From Leptopterna dolabrata (lineage: Eukaryota > Arthropoda > Insecta > Hemiptera > Miridae), in NCBI GenBank assembly GCA_954871275.1, contig OX940974.1, positions 41,582,009 through 41,646,008 of the forward strand: a DNA stretch of 64,000 nucleotides. Direction: 5' to 3'. A program made the position numbers and the translations under genes. Below, in pieces: positions 10,234-21,325 of this stretch. The notes beneath the pieces are model-generated. The model was given only the letters and a program-made list of their open reading frames with translations, was not told the origin of the DNA and searched no databases. Within the stretch, counting starts at the first letter, position 1. Every line of letters begins with the position of its first letter.

Positions 10234-11213
10234 TTGCGGGCCTCCCCACCGAAGTTAACATGATAGAAACATCGGTGGGGGGGGTCCGCTGGGAGGTAGG
10301 CGGTCTTGGTGGGGCGCACGGAGGTGGAGGGGGCCGCTGCGGCTGGAGATTGTCCTCTGCGTTGCCGAGGGGGGGACGTGTTGCGGCGGTCGGGCGAGCG
10401 CTGGCGTCGGTGGTCGATGGAGGGGGTTGGCCGGCGCTCGGTGGAGAGGGAGCGGCGCCGGTGGAGGGAGGGGGGCCGGCGGCGCTCTCGTGACGGCGTC
10501 CGGTCCCGCTGCGGGGTGGGGGTGCGGGGTGCGACCTCCGTGACGCCGGCGGCTGCGGTGAGGTCGTGGACCGTATCGGCTAGACGCAGAAGTGGTTCGT
10601 CCGGGCCGTCGAGGTGGCTGGCGAGCGCCAGTTGCATGGGGTGGGGTAGGGCCCGCAGCCAAAACGTCCGTGCGATGTCGGCCGTCATCACGTCGTGCAG
10701 TTGATGACGCAGACGGCGGTAGAGGTGGGAGGGCTTCAGATCGCCTAGGTGCTGTGGTTGGGAGAGCGCTGCGATACGTGCGATCTTCGACGGCTGGTAC
10801 AGCGAGACGAGGCGGGTGCGGAGGTCATCGTATGCGGCCGCGGCGTCGGGAGAGATGTCCGACGTCTGTAGGAGGATCTCGTACGGGAGCAGTGATATGA
10901 TGCGGGAGTAACGGGTTCGCTGGCTGCGGATGTTGGCGGCCGAAAACGCAGCGTCGACTTGAAAGAACCACAGCGCGGGGTCGTGCGTGTAGAAGGGAGG
11001 TAGCGACAGCGGGAATGACGCCGAGGCCGTCGTGACGTCGGCGGTGGCGTGTGCGGCGGCTGCAGCGGCGGCGGCAGCGGCGGCGGCGGATACGGAGGAG
11101 CCGGGTGGTGAGAGGCTGGTGAAGGGGTTTTCGGCTGCGTCAGCTGTCGCAGCGGTCGGCGGCTGCAGCAGGGAAGGCCGGAGGAGCGGCGGCGTCGGTG
11201 AGTTCGGGTCCAT
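10176..11213 (-). CDS. gag: Gag-like structural protein with CHCC zinc finger
   Basis: 345 residues. After a short N-terminus there is a poly-alanine tract (about residues 43-55), then the capsid-like region with the sequence LPPFYTHDPALWFFQVDAAF, typical of the start of gag in this clade, and SDISPDAAAAYDDLRTRLV. A long Arg/Pro/Ser basic region follows. The C-terminus holds CFYH-x9-C-x3-C, the CHCC finger that marks CsRn1-clade gag in place of the usual CCHC. The ATG at 11213 follows a leader of about 540 bases from the predicted promoter. The gag stop at 10176 lies just past the frameshift hairpin. The frame is intact. Confidence 0.9.
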   Translation of the reverse strand: MDPNSPTPPLLRPSLLQPPTAATADAAENPFTSLSPPGSSVSAAAAAAAAAAAAHATADVTTASASFPLSLPPFYTHDPALWFFQVDAAFSAANIRSQRTRYSRIISLLPYEILLQTSDISPDAAAAYDDLRTRLVSLYQPSKIARIAALSQPQHLGDLKPSHLYRRLRHQLHDVMTADIARTFWLRALPHPMQLALASHLDGPDEPLLRLADTVHDLTAAAGVTEVAPRTPTPQRDRTPSRERRRPPSLHRRRSLSTERRPTPSIDHRRQRSPDRRNTSPPRQRRGQSPAAAAPSTSVRPTKTAYLPADPPHRCFYHVNFGGEARKCQPPCSFTSKQGNAAARR

Positions 11214-11430
11214 GGCTGTAACTAAAATTCAAAAATGAGGTAGTTTTGAATTTGAAATTCGCAATCGGCGGGAGCGGAGGTGCGTTGAGAGCTGGAGTTG
11301 AGCGGTGTGGTTGGGCCAAGAATTGCGAATTTACACTGACTGTTTAAATTTGAATTTAATATTGGGGACACCGAACTAGACTGGGGCGACACATGAGGTG
11401 GTAAGAAGGTAGGAAGGGTAGAAGGTTGGA

Positions 11431-11448
11431 TGAACGTCGGGTTCACCA
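11431..11448 (-). promoter_or_regulatory. Primer-binding site, near tRNA-Trp
   Basis: One base inside the 5' LTR the minus strand reads TGGTGAACCCGACGTTCA. From memory the insect tRNA-Trp 3' end would give TGGTGACCCCGACGTGA, so the match is good but not exact. CsRn1-clade elements use tRNA-Trp. Confidence 0.7.
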
Positions 11449-11493
11449 CTGTGATGAATTTAGAATTTTCATCACGGTGGCGTGAAAGGAGGA

Positions 11494-11701
11494 AAAGTCG
11501 CAGGCGGCGGTAGTCCACCGATCATCTACGACTTTGGGAGGAGATAGAGGTGGGTGAGTGAATTTACCTAGGCGGCTGTAGTCAACCGATCATCTAGGTA
11601 AGGAGAGGTGCTTGTCTAGGCGGCTGTAGTCAACCGATCATCTAGACAAGGAGGAGAGGAGGTAAATTCTCAGGCGGCTGTAGTCAACCGATCATCTGAG
11701 A
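11494..11701 (-). promoter_or_regulatory. Array of four conserved RNA hairpins in the 5' leader
   Basis: Four copies of a 24-nt core (minus strand GATGATCGG...CAGCCGCC) are each enclosed by a different, perfectly complementary stem: AAAGTCG/CGACTTT (11494-11535), TTACCTA/TAGGTAA (11564-11601), CTTGTCTA/TAGACAAG (11611-11650) and TCTCA/TGAGA (11668-11701). The core itself folds as CGGTTG-ACTA-CAGCCG; in the copy at 11494-11535 it is CGGTGG-ACTA-CCGCCG, a compensated T-A to G-C change. The array lies downstream of the TATA box, so it should be present in the genomic RNA. Its function is unknown; packaging, translation or protein binding are guesses. Confidence 0.8.
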
Positions 11702-11776
11702 GGGATAAGGTAAGAGAGAGAAGAGAGAGCTGGTTAGAGGAAGTGTCGAATGAAGCTAAAGCTCCAGGATCCAGGG

Positions 11777-11783
11777 TTATATA
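11777..11783 (-). promoter_or_regulatory. TATA box of the 5' LTR
   Basis: Minus strand TATATAA within CCTATATAACCC. Transcription would start near 11750, placing the hairpin array and the primer site in the leader. Confidence 0.65.
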
Positions 11784-11969
11784 GGACTTGGAGGCCTCTC
11801 CCTCCAACTCCCTGTTGGGAGTTGGTAGTGGGGCTCCAGGTTGTGTCCCCTGGATTCTGTTGCCTGTCTCCCCACTCAGATGTTTATTAGCGGAAAGTAA
11901 GTTTGACATAAGGATATTGGTGAGAGCTTAAAAGTTGCTGTGGAGTGTTCCCGGGAGGGACTCACGACA

Positions 11970-11974
11970 ACCCC
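11970..11974. repeat. Target-site duplication, right copy
   Basis: ACCCC, identical to 4808-4812. Confidence 0.85.
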
Positions 11975-12640
11975 CTCAAACTTTTTTCTTTTCCGTTTCA
12001 AGGTGCGTAGATTCCAAAAATGCAATGTCCGTCCGCCGTACGCCGTATCACGTGTACCGGCTTCATTTTAGGTCTAAAAAAGTCGTTCTTTCGCACACAT
12101 GCTCCATTTGGGCCCTAGTTGTGTCCCGAAACTTTTCAGCCCGATCGGAGTATACCCAGGGATGTTATGAGTGAAAATGTGCACAAAAATAGGTACTTTG
12201 TGTGTTTTAGTATAACATGTTAGTAACATGAGCTTTTTAGGTTTCGTTTTCCATGTTTTTGGGGACGAGAAGACCGAATATGAAGTCGATTTGGACCAAA
12301 GAGTGGAAAATTGAGTTCTACCAAATGTTCAGCTCCCAAAATTGATTTTTTATGAGTCAAAAACCTGGGAAATCGTCTGAAATCACCATCAGTTTGTATA
12401 ATAGCACTGGAAAAAGTGTCAATACGTGGATCAAGACGATTAAATGGCACTACCAATGATCAAAGATAGTTGTAAAAAAAAGAAAAAAAAGGAGCGTAGG
12501 TACCTACCTAATTTGTGTTTTAGGGGCCAAAATTAATGGAAACCATCAGAAATAGCTATTTCGATTAAGAAACAATAAATGAACAGCCAACATTTCTGTA
12601 GAATAATGTGACAAGGACTTTGCAGCGTTCTTTTCTGGTC
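11970..12640 (+). repeat. Family A element, right part, split by the LTR insertion
   Basis: Matches the other family A copies from CCCCCTCAAA through the GCCGTACGCC block to GACAAGGACTTTGCAGCG. The left part was separated or lost at the LTR element insertion. Confidence 0.85.
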
Positions 12641-12904
12641 TACTGCTATCTTTTGGACTGACTTCAAACGAAGCACAAGTTCCATTTGCAGGACATGTGG
12701 CGGGTGGCTGTTTACATCGCACGTATTTTCATTGTGACTATTACTGTTGTGTATATTACTGTTGTGTCTATTACTGTTCTGAGGCGTGTCAACAAGACCT
12801 CGGGGCCTCCCCAATCTTCTTGCCCCAGTCGCACTAACCGGTTTCCAGTTAGTGCAGGAAAACTTGGCAATAAATTAACCTGAATCAGAAAAAATTTGTA
12901 TATT

Positions 12905-15680
12905 AAGGAAATTTGGTGGAGAAATCTCTTTTGGAGTGAGGTTTACGGAACCGAAGAGTCAATAAAAATTCAGGAGGAGGGAGTGGGTTTTTGGGGTGGT
13001 GGGAGTGGGAAAATACCCCTAATTTCCATTGTACACGTTCCGATCATCTGGGGTACGAATGGATTTTCAGTGGTGAATCGAATGAAACCACCCCCATGGC
13101 GATGGGTTTAACCTTTTTTGAGAAAAATTCAATTTGAAGCCAAAAATCTTGTGCAAAATGCTAAAATACAGAGGAAATACCCAGAGTTTTATTTCGGCTA
13201 GTTATGATCGAGTTTGGTATCATTTTTGAAAGGTTTTGCGTGTTGAGTTGAAATAAATCATTACCAAGTCGGTAGGATTAACTTTGGTTTGGTTAACTGT
13301 TGTTGAAATGCTGAAAAATGGGTCCGGAAAGCTTGAAATATGACTGCTTTCCATTTTCTCTATAACAAATGTGATTTACACAGGTTCAAGTAGAGTTGGG
13401 TTTCATGTTCAATAGTTCTTTGCGAGCTGAATCGAATGTAGCCACATCCATGCCGGTAGAATTAACCGTTTTCGAGAAAAATGCAATTTAAATCCAAAAT
13501 CGTGTGTGAAGTGCTAGAAAATCGGGGGAAATGCCCATATTTTCATTTCGGCTAGTTATGATCAAGTTTGGTATCATTTCTGAAAGGTGTCCGCATGCTG
13601 AATTGAAATAAATCACTACCAAGTCGGCAGGATTAACATTGTTTGGTTAACTGTTGTTGAAATGCTGAAAAATATGTCCGGAAAGCTTGAAATGTGGCTG
13701 TTTTCCATTTTCTGTGCCAGGTTTGATTTTGATGGGTTCAAGTCGAGTTAGGTTACATTTTCCATAGTTTTTTGGGTGCTGAATCGAATGAAACCACCTC
13801 CATGAAGGTGGGATCAACCATTTTTGAGAAAAATGCAGTTTGAAGTCAAAAATCGTGCGAAATGCTAAGATACAGAGGAAATACCCAGAGTTTTATTTCG
13901 GCTAGTTAAGATCGAGTTTGGTACCATTTTTTGCATGTTGGGTTGAAATACATCATTGCCAAGTCGGTAGGATTAATTCTGGTAATGTTAACTGTTGTTG
14001 AACTGCTGAAAAACGTGGAAAGCTTGACATATGTTGTTTTTTATTTTTTCTTACAAATTAATTTTCGTTGGTTCAAGTCAAGTTACGTTTCATTTTCAAT
14101 AGTTCTTTGCATGCTGAATCGAATGAAACCACCTCCATGGCGGTGGGATCAACCTTTGTTGAGAAAATCGCAGTTTGAAGACAAAAATCATGTGCGAAAT
14201 GCTAAAATATGTATACAGAGGAAATGCCGAGTTTTATTTCGGCTAGTTATGATCGAGTTTGTTATCATTTTTAAAAGGTGATTTCATGTTGAGTTGGAGT
14301 AAATCATTGCCAAGTCAGTAGGATTAACTTTAGTTTGGTTAACTGTTGTTGAAATGCTGAAAAATGTGTCCGGAAAGTTTGAAATATGGCTGTTTTCCAT
14401 TTTCTCTGCCATATGTGATTTTCATGGGTTCAAGTCGAGTTAGGTTTCGTTCAATCGATTTTTGCATGTTGAATCGAATGAAAGCTGTCCCATGCCGGTA
14501 GGGTTACAGTTTTTGAGAAAAATGCAGTTTAAATCCAAAAATGTGCAAAATGCTAGAATACGGAGAAAACACCCAGATTTTTATTTTGGCTAGTTGTGAT
14601 CGAGTATGGCATCGTTTTCGGAAGGTCTTTGCTTGCTGAATTCAAATGTACCATCGCTATGTTGGTAGGATTAAACGTGGAAAAGTTAACTGTTGTTGAA
14701 GTGCTGAAAAACGTACCCAGAAAGTTTGAAATTTACTGTTTTGTTGCATTTATCTCGAAAACTGTTAATCCTACCGGCATGGATGTGGCTCCATTCGATT
14801 CAGCTTGCAAAGAACTATTGAACATGAAACCCAACTCGACTTGAACCTGTGTAAATCACATTTGTTATAGAGAAAATGGAAAGCAGCCATATTTCAAGCT
14901 TTCAGGACCCATTTTTCAGCATTTCATCAACAGTTAACCAAACAATGTTAATCCTACCGACTTGGTAGTGATTTATTTCAATTCAGCATGCGGACACCTT
15001 TCAGAAATGATACCAAACTTGATCATAACTAGCCGAAATGAAAATATGGGCATTTCCCCCGATTTTCTAGCACTGCACACACGATTTTGGATTTAAATTG
15101 CATTTTTCTCGAAAACTGTTAATTCTACCGGCATGGATGAGGCTACATTCGATTCAGCTCGCAAAAAACTATTGAACATGAAACCCAACTTGACTTGAAC
15201 CTGTGTAAATCACATTTGTTATAGAGAAAATGGTAAGCAGTCATATTTCAAGCTTTCCGGACACATTTTTCAGCAGTTCAACAACAGTTACCCAAACCAA
15301 AGTTAACCCTACCGACTTGGCAATGATTTATTTCAATTCAGCATGCAATCACCATTCAAAAATATTAGCAAACTCCATCATAACTAGCCGAAATAAAATT
15401 CTGGGCATTTCCCCCCTATTTTTGGCGTTTCTCACAAGATTTTTGGCTTCAAATCGCATTTTTCTCAAAAACTGTTGTTCCTAACTACTTGCGAGTGGTT
15501 TAATTCGATTCACCATTGAAAATACATTCGAAAATGGTACACCAGATGGTCGGAACATGTAAAATTGAAATTAAGGGTATTTTCCCCCTCCCACATCCCC
15601 AAAAACCCACTACCCCTCCCCTCCCCATTTTTTATAGCTTCCAGTTTCGTAAACCTTATGCCAAAACAGATTTTTCTACC
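12905..15680. repeat. 2.8-kb inverted repeat made of about 354-bp tandem units
   Basis: The phrase GAATCGAATG recurs at 13075, 13429, 13781, 14116 and 14471 (spacing 354, 352, 335, 355), and its reverse complement at about 14792, 15147 and (degenerate) 15502. Paired positions sum to about 28,584, giving one symmetry axis near 14,292. The arms are about 12,905-13,840 and 14,745-15,680, enclosing a loop of further tandem units. The outermost GTTTACGGAACC pairs with the region around 15,645. No coding frame is convincing. A transcript would fold into a long hairpin. Confidence 0.85.
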
Positions 15681-15719
15681 GTTTCATCTATGTACCACTT
15701 TTTTCTGATGCAGTATCTA

Positions 15720-16080
15720 TTTTTAGCGAATTTTCAAAGAGAATGACGCTGTTGCAATGGGTCCAAATTTTCATAAGATGACTTTTTGAAATTTTTTTAA
15801 TAGGCAAATCCGTTTCAGATCATCTTCAATTCATCCCCAGATTTTAACAAAAATGTATATAATATGTATTTATTTATATGTCATGCCATGTCATTATTTT
15901 TCTCAAAAAATAATGGGTCAAATTTAATTTTAAAAGGGTCAAAAATCGATAAAAATTGCTAAAATCATGGAAACCTATGTAATTTTACGAAAAGTGATAT
16001 GGTTTCTCATTATACTTCGAATATTTCTTTTTAAATTCGCTCGTATATCCATGCTGCATGACTGGAACTTTTTACACTAA
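15720..16080. repeat. Element piece with the GCATGACTGGAAC end (family C)
   Basis: It shares AATTCGC...CCATGCTGCATGACTGGAAC and the neighbouring TTTTGACCC/GGGTCAAA text with copies at about 21,540-22,060, 34,850-34,990 and 39,563-40,671, in differing orientation. Confidence 0.5.
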
Positions 16081-17377
16081 GTGGAATTTTCCCTCGTATT
16101 CTTGTTGCATACGCGCTATTGCAATGGGTGCTAACATTTTAATATTGCATTTTGGAAAAACTGTTTCTTGCCAATCGTTTCAGACCATTCTAACCCCCCT
16201 GGTTTTATTGCTTGCCAATGGATATACCAATGTAGTGGAAGCATTTAAAAAAAATATATATACATTATTGCATTTTGTGTTTCCTACCTTTCTGAGCAAA
16301 TTGGGTCTGTCCCTCTGTCTGTCCTTTTCTGCAAATCCTTGCTACCCGAAAGAATGATCGCAATGGGCCGACATTTGTTGGTGGTTAGGTGCGGTTTAGA
16401 CCCATATGAATTTAATCGCAATCTGACTGTAACTTTGGTCCGGGCATGTACGAACGTGAAATCCACGTTCAAATGACTCTAACCACCCAAATTGGAAGCT
16501 GTGTCCCATGTCTTGGCTGATTTATGTTTTTCTGGTCTTGCTTTCCATGGTTCTGGTTAGTGTTGCTCATTCATCATCGTTAATTACGAGTATAATTTAG
16601 AAGGGTATTTTAACATTTCGAACCTCCTGTTCCTGTTAACATTTCCTACCTCTGTTATGGGAAACTTCCTTCCTGATTTATTGAATTTCATACGTCACCA
16701 ATGTAATAATATATGTATGTCCATTTAAACCTATTCAGTAGGAAAAAGCAATGTTCTTATTCCCGATTCGATTTTCGTCTTCCTTTCGTTCTGTGGTCTC
16801 AACAGTGATACGATTTTTCATTAAATCCACAATAAGAAATAGGGGTGGGGATGTCGAGTCCTCGCTGTGAAGCAACTCACAAGGAAACAGGACTGATGAA
16901 AACATATAATAATTGATGAACTTAAATTTCGTCAGGCCAAACCGCTATCCGTCTCTCTGCGCCGTGGTTGTTCTCTCTTCTCTGTACGATACGGCCCTGG
17001 ATGTGGGGAGGGAATGAATACGACAAAGGTTGACTCTATTGATCTATATTCGTTCCTAGTCGAGCGCCTTTTCATCTTACTGCTAACTCACCACACTATT
17101 ATTTGGTGATAGCTCTTTAGTGATAGGTAGCTGTGTCATAACATACCTTACTTAATATTCAAATTAATTAAATATTGAGATTATGCGATTCTTGCAATAT
17201 TTTGCTAACACTAATGTCGCCACGGCACGGCGGCGCGGTATTTCTGGTATTTTACGGGTATTCTGTGCCACCAAGGGTAGCCAAAGTTCATGTGTTCTTC
17301 CATATTCCTGTGAAATTCTTTTCACCCGTCTCTCACCTAGAGTAACCTTCGCGCCCACCGCCCAGAAAATAAAAACG
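16081..17377. other. Gene-free stretch
   Basis: No supported gene. 16,290-16,480 contains a piece resembling the modules that carry CGCATGCGC-like text elsewhere (AATGGGCCGACATTT, GGTGCGG, GCATGTACGAACGTGAAATCC). Otherwise I see nothing. Confidence 0.5.
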
Positions 17378-17547
17378 TTGCAAAGTCCTTGTCACATGGG
17401 TTTATTATTCTATTGGACTTACCTACAGAAACGTTGGCTGTTCATTTATTGTTTCTTTCATGTGAAATAATTTAAATAGCTATTTCTGACGATTTCCACC
17501 AATTTTGGCCCCCAAAACACAAATTAAGTAGGTACGCTCTTTTTGGT
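17378..17547 (-). repeat. Family A fragment
   Basis: Starts GCAAAGTCCTTGTCACATGGG and ends at the AAAACACAAATTAAGTAGGTACG region of the family; truncated by the following family B copy. Confidence 0.8.
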
Positions 17548-18110
17548 TTATTATTTTCAATAATGAACCATTGGAATCGAGCATGAAAAAAAAAAATTCT
17601 TACCCCCCCTCAAAATTTGATGGTTTACGTTTCAAGGTATGTAGAATCCAAAACTGCAATAAAAATATTTCTGTCTGTCCGCCGTACGCCGTACGCCGTA
17701 CGCCGTACGGGCCACTTTTCTTAGTTACCATGAAAAAAAATTGATGAAATTCGGGTTATAGGTTCCGTTCGGCGTCTAGTTGGTCCTCGAAGCTCGACGT
17801 TACTGTGAGTCATCTCTAAGGGGTTCAAAATAGGGGTTGAAATTTTCAAAACGCCTATACCATTTTTTTACGTGAATATTTTTACGGTTTTAAATAGTTC
17901 TTGAACTTGCGAGTTTTTTAAGACCATCCGGAGCATCGTACGTCCAGCCGTTCGTTCACAGTAAGGCCCCGAAGTTTGCACCGACAGGCATTTTCGACTC
18001 CAGTGTGAATGAAATTGTATACAATCCAAACCAAATCTCGTAACCAGAGACGCGCCCACAATAGGAATTTGTGAATACGGCCAATCATTGGTAGGGATCA
18101 CCTGATTATA
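17548..18110 (+). repeat. Family B element, copy 1
   Basis: About 560 bp starting GGTTTATTATTTTCAATAATG, with CCCCCTCAAAATTTGATGG, a GCCGTACGCC microsatellite and AGTTACCATGAA. Related copies lie at 19,385-19,860 and 44,742-45,300. The end and the GCCGTAC block resemble family A, so the two families may share one transposase source. Confidence 0.75.
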
Positions 18111-19384
18111 TTGGCGGAGTATGAAGTCGAGTTGGTTGTTCTGTGATATTATTTAATTTGAAAAATGATGGCTCTATTGGAGTTTGTTGGTAGGTAGTGA
18201 AACTTGAACAAACGTTGAAGTATTATTGATGGGTAAATTATTACTACGGTAAATCATTACTCAACGGTAAATTATTACACAACGGTTCATTATACCATCT
18301 ACGTAGAAGGGGCTGGAGTTTGTTGGTAGGTACTTTTGCAACTTTTTTCACTCCTCATCAACAATTTCTTTTCAGAACTTCATTATGTGTGTTTCTTTTT
18401 GTTAGGTACTGTTTGTCATTGGCAGAATTATTTTAGCAACATTTAACTCGTGATTTAGGTAGGTACCTAGTAACGAGTACGGGGTTAGGTACTAACCTAC
18501 GGAGGGTCTGCGATCTACATAATATGTGTAGAATAGTTCATATCATATTATATAGACGGGTTATCTATACATAGAGCTGTGATCTGTAACAGAAGGGTAT
18601 TCTATATACAAAATAATAAACCGTTGTGCAGGGATTTGCAGCGTTTTTTCTTTTTTTTTTCTTTTTTGACATTTTATGTCTTTACTTTGCTACATAAACT
18701 CGAAAATGAAACGCGGGACATGCAACGGAGACATGCAACGGAAACAACGTCACGAAAATATTTCTGATGATTTTCGCTTACAACCGATTCGTTGCTACGG
18801 AACTTTATCTTCCCAGTTATCATCGTACAAAAATCGTTCACCACTCGTTGGATAGCTCTCGATTTACCTAACCATACTACGTTAACCACTGCGGACTGCG
18901 TGGCCAACAAGCTGCGGTATGAGCGTGATTGTTTAAATGAATGTTTACGTACATAATACAGTGGAGTCCGGCTAATCCGAACTAATTGGGACTGAAGGCT
19001 GTTCGGACTAGGTACCATTCGTTGGAAATCTTGACCAAAACAATTAAGTACGAAGTACTTGGTGTGGGTGCGGGAGGGGGCGCTAAGACATAAACTGTCC
19101 CTCGTGGTTGCGTACTTGTACGGAAGCTGTACCCACCGTTTGTGTTTTGCTTGACCGTGTGTCTGTGGGTGGTTTTTACTCAATCACGAATCCAAGGCTT
19201 CCCTAGCTTCGGTAATGTGGAAGCAAAAATTTTACTTCGGAGTGCTGATTTCAGTTCATTCATTACATCGTGCATCATTAATAATAATCCTGACCTAATT
19301 AATAATAATTAAGTAAGAAGAGATGTCGCCGATTTACCAACGCTACAAAAGCCTTTGAATGGCCATTTTTGGTTGGTGGCCGTA
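18111..19384. other. Gene-free stretch with a pogo-like terminus
   Basis: No supported gene. An open frame at 18,674-19,183 (minus, 169 codons) is low in recognisable content and I do not support it. The only motif is the terminus at 18,957-18,982. Confidence 0.4.
18957..18982 (+). mobile_element. Terminal repeat of a pogo/Tigger-type element
   Basis: TA followed by CAGTGGAGTCCGGCTAATCC, the form of jerky/Tigger-like terminal repeats; the partner end was not found. Confidence 0.45.
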
Positions 19385-19860
19385 GCTCGAAATTTTTTTC
19401 AATAACGAACCATTGGAATCGAGCATGAAAAAAAAATTCTTACCCCGCCTCAAAATGTGATGGTTTACGTTTCAAGATCCGAAGAATCCGAAAATGCAAT
19501 AAAAATATTTCTGTCTGTCCGCCGTACTGGCCACTTTTCTTAGTTACCATGAAACAAAATTGATGAAATTCGGGTTATAGGTTCCGTTCGGGGTCTAGTT
19601 GGTCCTCGAAGCTCGGCGTTACTGTCAGTCATCTCTAAGGGGTTCAAAATAGGGGTTGAAATTTTCAGAACGCCGTATCTCAAAAACTTTCGATTGAGGG
19701 GTATGGTTTTTTTTACGATATTAAATTTGTCTTGAGCTAAACAATTTTTTGAGACCACCCGGAGAATTGTACGTCCAGCCGTTCGTGTGCACCAAAAAGC
19801 TTCGTCAACACGATCGTGAATCAAACGGTACAAATCCGGCCGGGATTTCATCACTAAGGA
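19385..19860 (+). repeat. Family B element, copy 2
   Basis: Parallel to copy 1 over its whole length (AACCATTGGAATCGAGCATG ... GACCACCCGGAGAATTGTACG), with a shorter GCCGTAC block. A short duplicated GCCTCAGGGGGCCGCAA lies just after it, at about 19,891-19,925. Confidence 0.75.
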
Positions 19861-20004
19861 GTAGCGGCGGATTTACCACTGCGCCGAAAGCCTCAGGGGG
19901 CCGCAAGCCTCAGGGGGCCGCAAGGCTGAGGTTTTTTTTTTTTAATTTTTAAAATTAAGGATATCAATAAAAAATCTGGCTTACGAAACGCATACATGTA
20001 TACA

Positions 20005-20468
20005 ATTTCTTTTTTTTTCAAATCATCTTTGATCATTGGTAGTACCATTTAATCGTCTTGATCCACGTGTTGACACTTTTTCTAGTGTTATTATACAAAT
20101 TGATGGTGATTTCAGACCATTTTCCAGATTTTTACCTCATAAAAAATCAATTTTGGCAGCTGAATCTTTGGTAGAACCTCAATTTTCCACTCTTTGGTCA
20201 AAATCGACTTCATATTCGGTCTTCTCGTCCCCAAAAACATGGAAAAAGATACCTCAAAAGCTCACTAAAACACAAAAAGTACCTATTTTTAACCACATTT
20301 TCACTCATAACATCCCTGGGTATGTTTCGATCGGGCTGAAAAGTTTCGGGACACAAAGAGGGCCCAAATGGAGCATGTGTGCGAAAGAACGACTTTTTTA
20401 GACCGAAAATTAAGCCGGTAGGTACACTTGATACGGCGGATGGCGTACGGCGGACGGACATTGCATTT
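20005..20468 (-). repeat. Family A fragment, head to head with the next copy
   Basis: Begins in the family at ATCTTTGATCATTGGTAG and runs to GGACATTGCATTTT, where the next copy starts. Confidence 0.85.
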
Positions 20469-21325
20469 TGGTTTATTATTCTGTGAATAATACACGTATG
20501 TATTCGCTCAGCAAAAAATTTTTATAACACCCCCTCAAAATTTTTTTCTTTTCCGTTTCAAGGTGCGTAGATTCCAAAAATGCAATGTCCGTCCGCCGTA
20601 CGCCGTCCGCCGTATCACGTGTACCGGCTTCATTTTCGGTCTAAAAAATTCGTTCTTTCGCACACATGCTCCATTTGGGCCCTAGTTGTGTCCCGAAACT
20701 TTTCAGCCCGATCGGAATATACCCAGGGGAGTTATGAGTGAAAATGTGTATAAAAATAGGTACTTTTGTGTTTTAGTAACATGTTAGTAAAATGAGCTTT
20801 TTAGGTATCGTTTTTCATGTTTTTGGGGACGAGAAGACCGAATATGAAGTCGATTTTGACCGAAGAGTGGAAAATCGAGGTTGCATCAGATGTTCAGCTC
20901 CCAAAATTGATTTTTTATGAGTCAAAAACCTGGGAAACCGTCTGAAATCACCATCAATTTGTAGAATAGCACTAGAAAAAGTATCAACACGTAGATCAAG
21001 ACGATTAAATGGTACTATCAATGATCAAAGATAATTTGAAAAAAAAGGAGCGTACCTACCTAATTCGTGTTTTGGGGGCCAAAATTGGTGGAAACCACCA
21101 GAAATAGCTATTTCAATTATTTTATATGAAAGAAACAATAAATAAACAGCCAACGTTTCTGTAGGTATGTCCAATAGAATAATAAACCCATGTGACAAGG
21201 ACTTTGCAGCTTTTTTTGAATCTGTGCACCTTGAAACGGAAAAGAAAAAATTTTGAGGGGGTGTTATACAAATTTTTTGCTGACCGAATACATAGGTGTA
21301 TTATTCACAGAATAATAAACCAAAA
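20469..21325 (+). mobile_element. Family A element, full copy (about 857 bp)
   Basis: The left end GGTTTATTATTCTGTGAATA with about 110 bp through GTTTCAAGGTGCGTAGATTCC is repeated inverted at the right end (GAATCTGTGCACCTTGAAAC ... CAGAATAATAAACC). The body holds a CGTACGCCGTCCGCC block, TTTTGGGGACGAGAAGACCG and the end GACAAGGACTTTGCAGC. No protein is encoded. It behaves as a non-autonomous inverted-repeat DNA element. Confidence 0.75.

Larger units (their letters stand above)
4813..11969 (-). mobile_element. Complete Ty3/gypsy LTR retrotransposon, CsRn1 clade
   Basis: Seen: two 520-bp direct repeats starting TGTGATG and ending ACGACA (plus strand) bound a 6.1-kb interior. The interior encodes gag and pol on the minus strand, and ACCCC target duplications lie outside both LTRs. 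I noticed no difference between the LTRs where I compared them, and the 79-codon frames inside them translate identically, so the insertion should be young. The interior is strongly GC-rich against AT-rich flanks. Known of the family: CsRn1-type elements have a CHCC instead of a CCHC gag finger and prime from tRNA-Trp; both traits fit here. No env gene is seen. The flanking sequence on the right is a family A repeat, which this element splits. Gag and pol are open, so the copy could be functional. Confidence 0.95.
11450..11969 (-). repeat. 5' LTR (right copy)
   Basis: 520 bp, matching 4813-5332. It is the 5' LTR because gag-pol run leftward from it. The TATA box, the hairpin array and the primer site follow one another in transcript order. 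Confidence 0.95.

Noticed and set aside
18674..19183. 169-codon minus-strand ORF
   Set aside because: Runs across the pogo-like terminus and has no domain; likely chance.
20036..20401. 121-codon ORF and similar frames in every family A copy (MVVPFNRLDPRVDTFSS)
   Set aside because: Frames differ and break among copies, lengths vary, and the text follows the DNA repeat; not a conserved protein.
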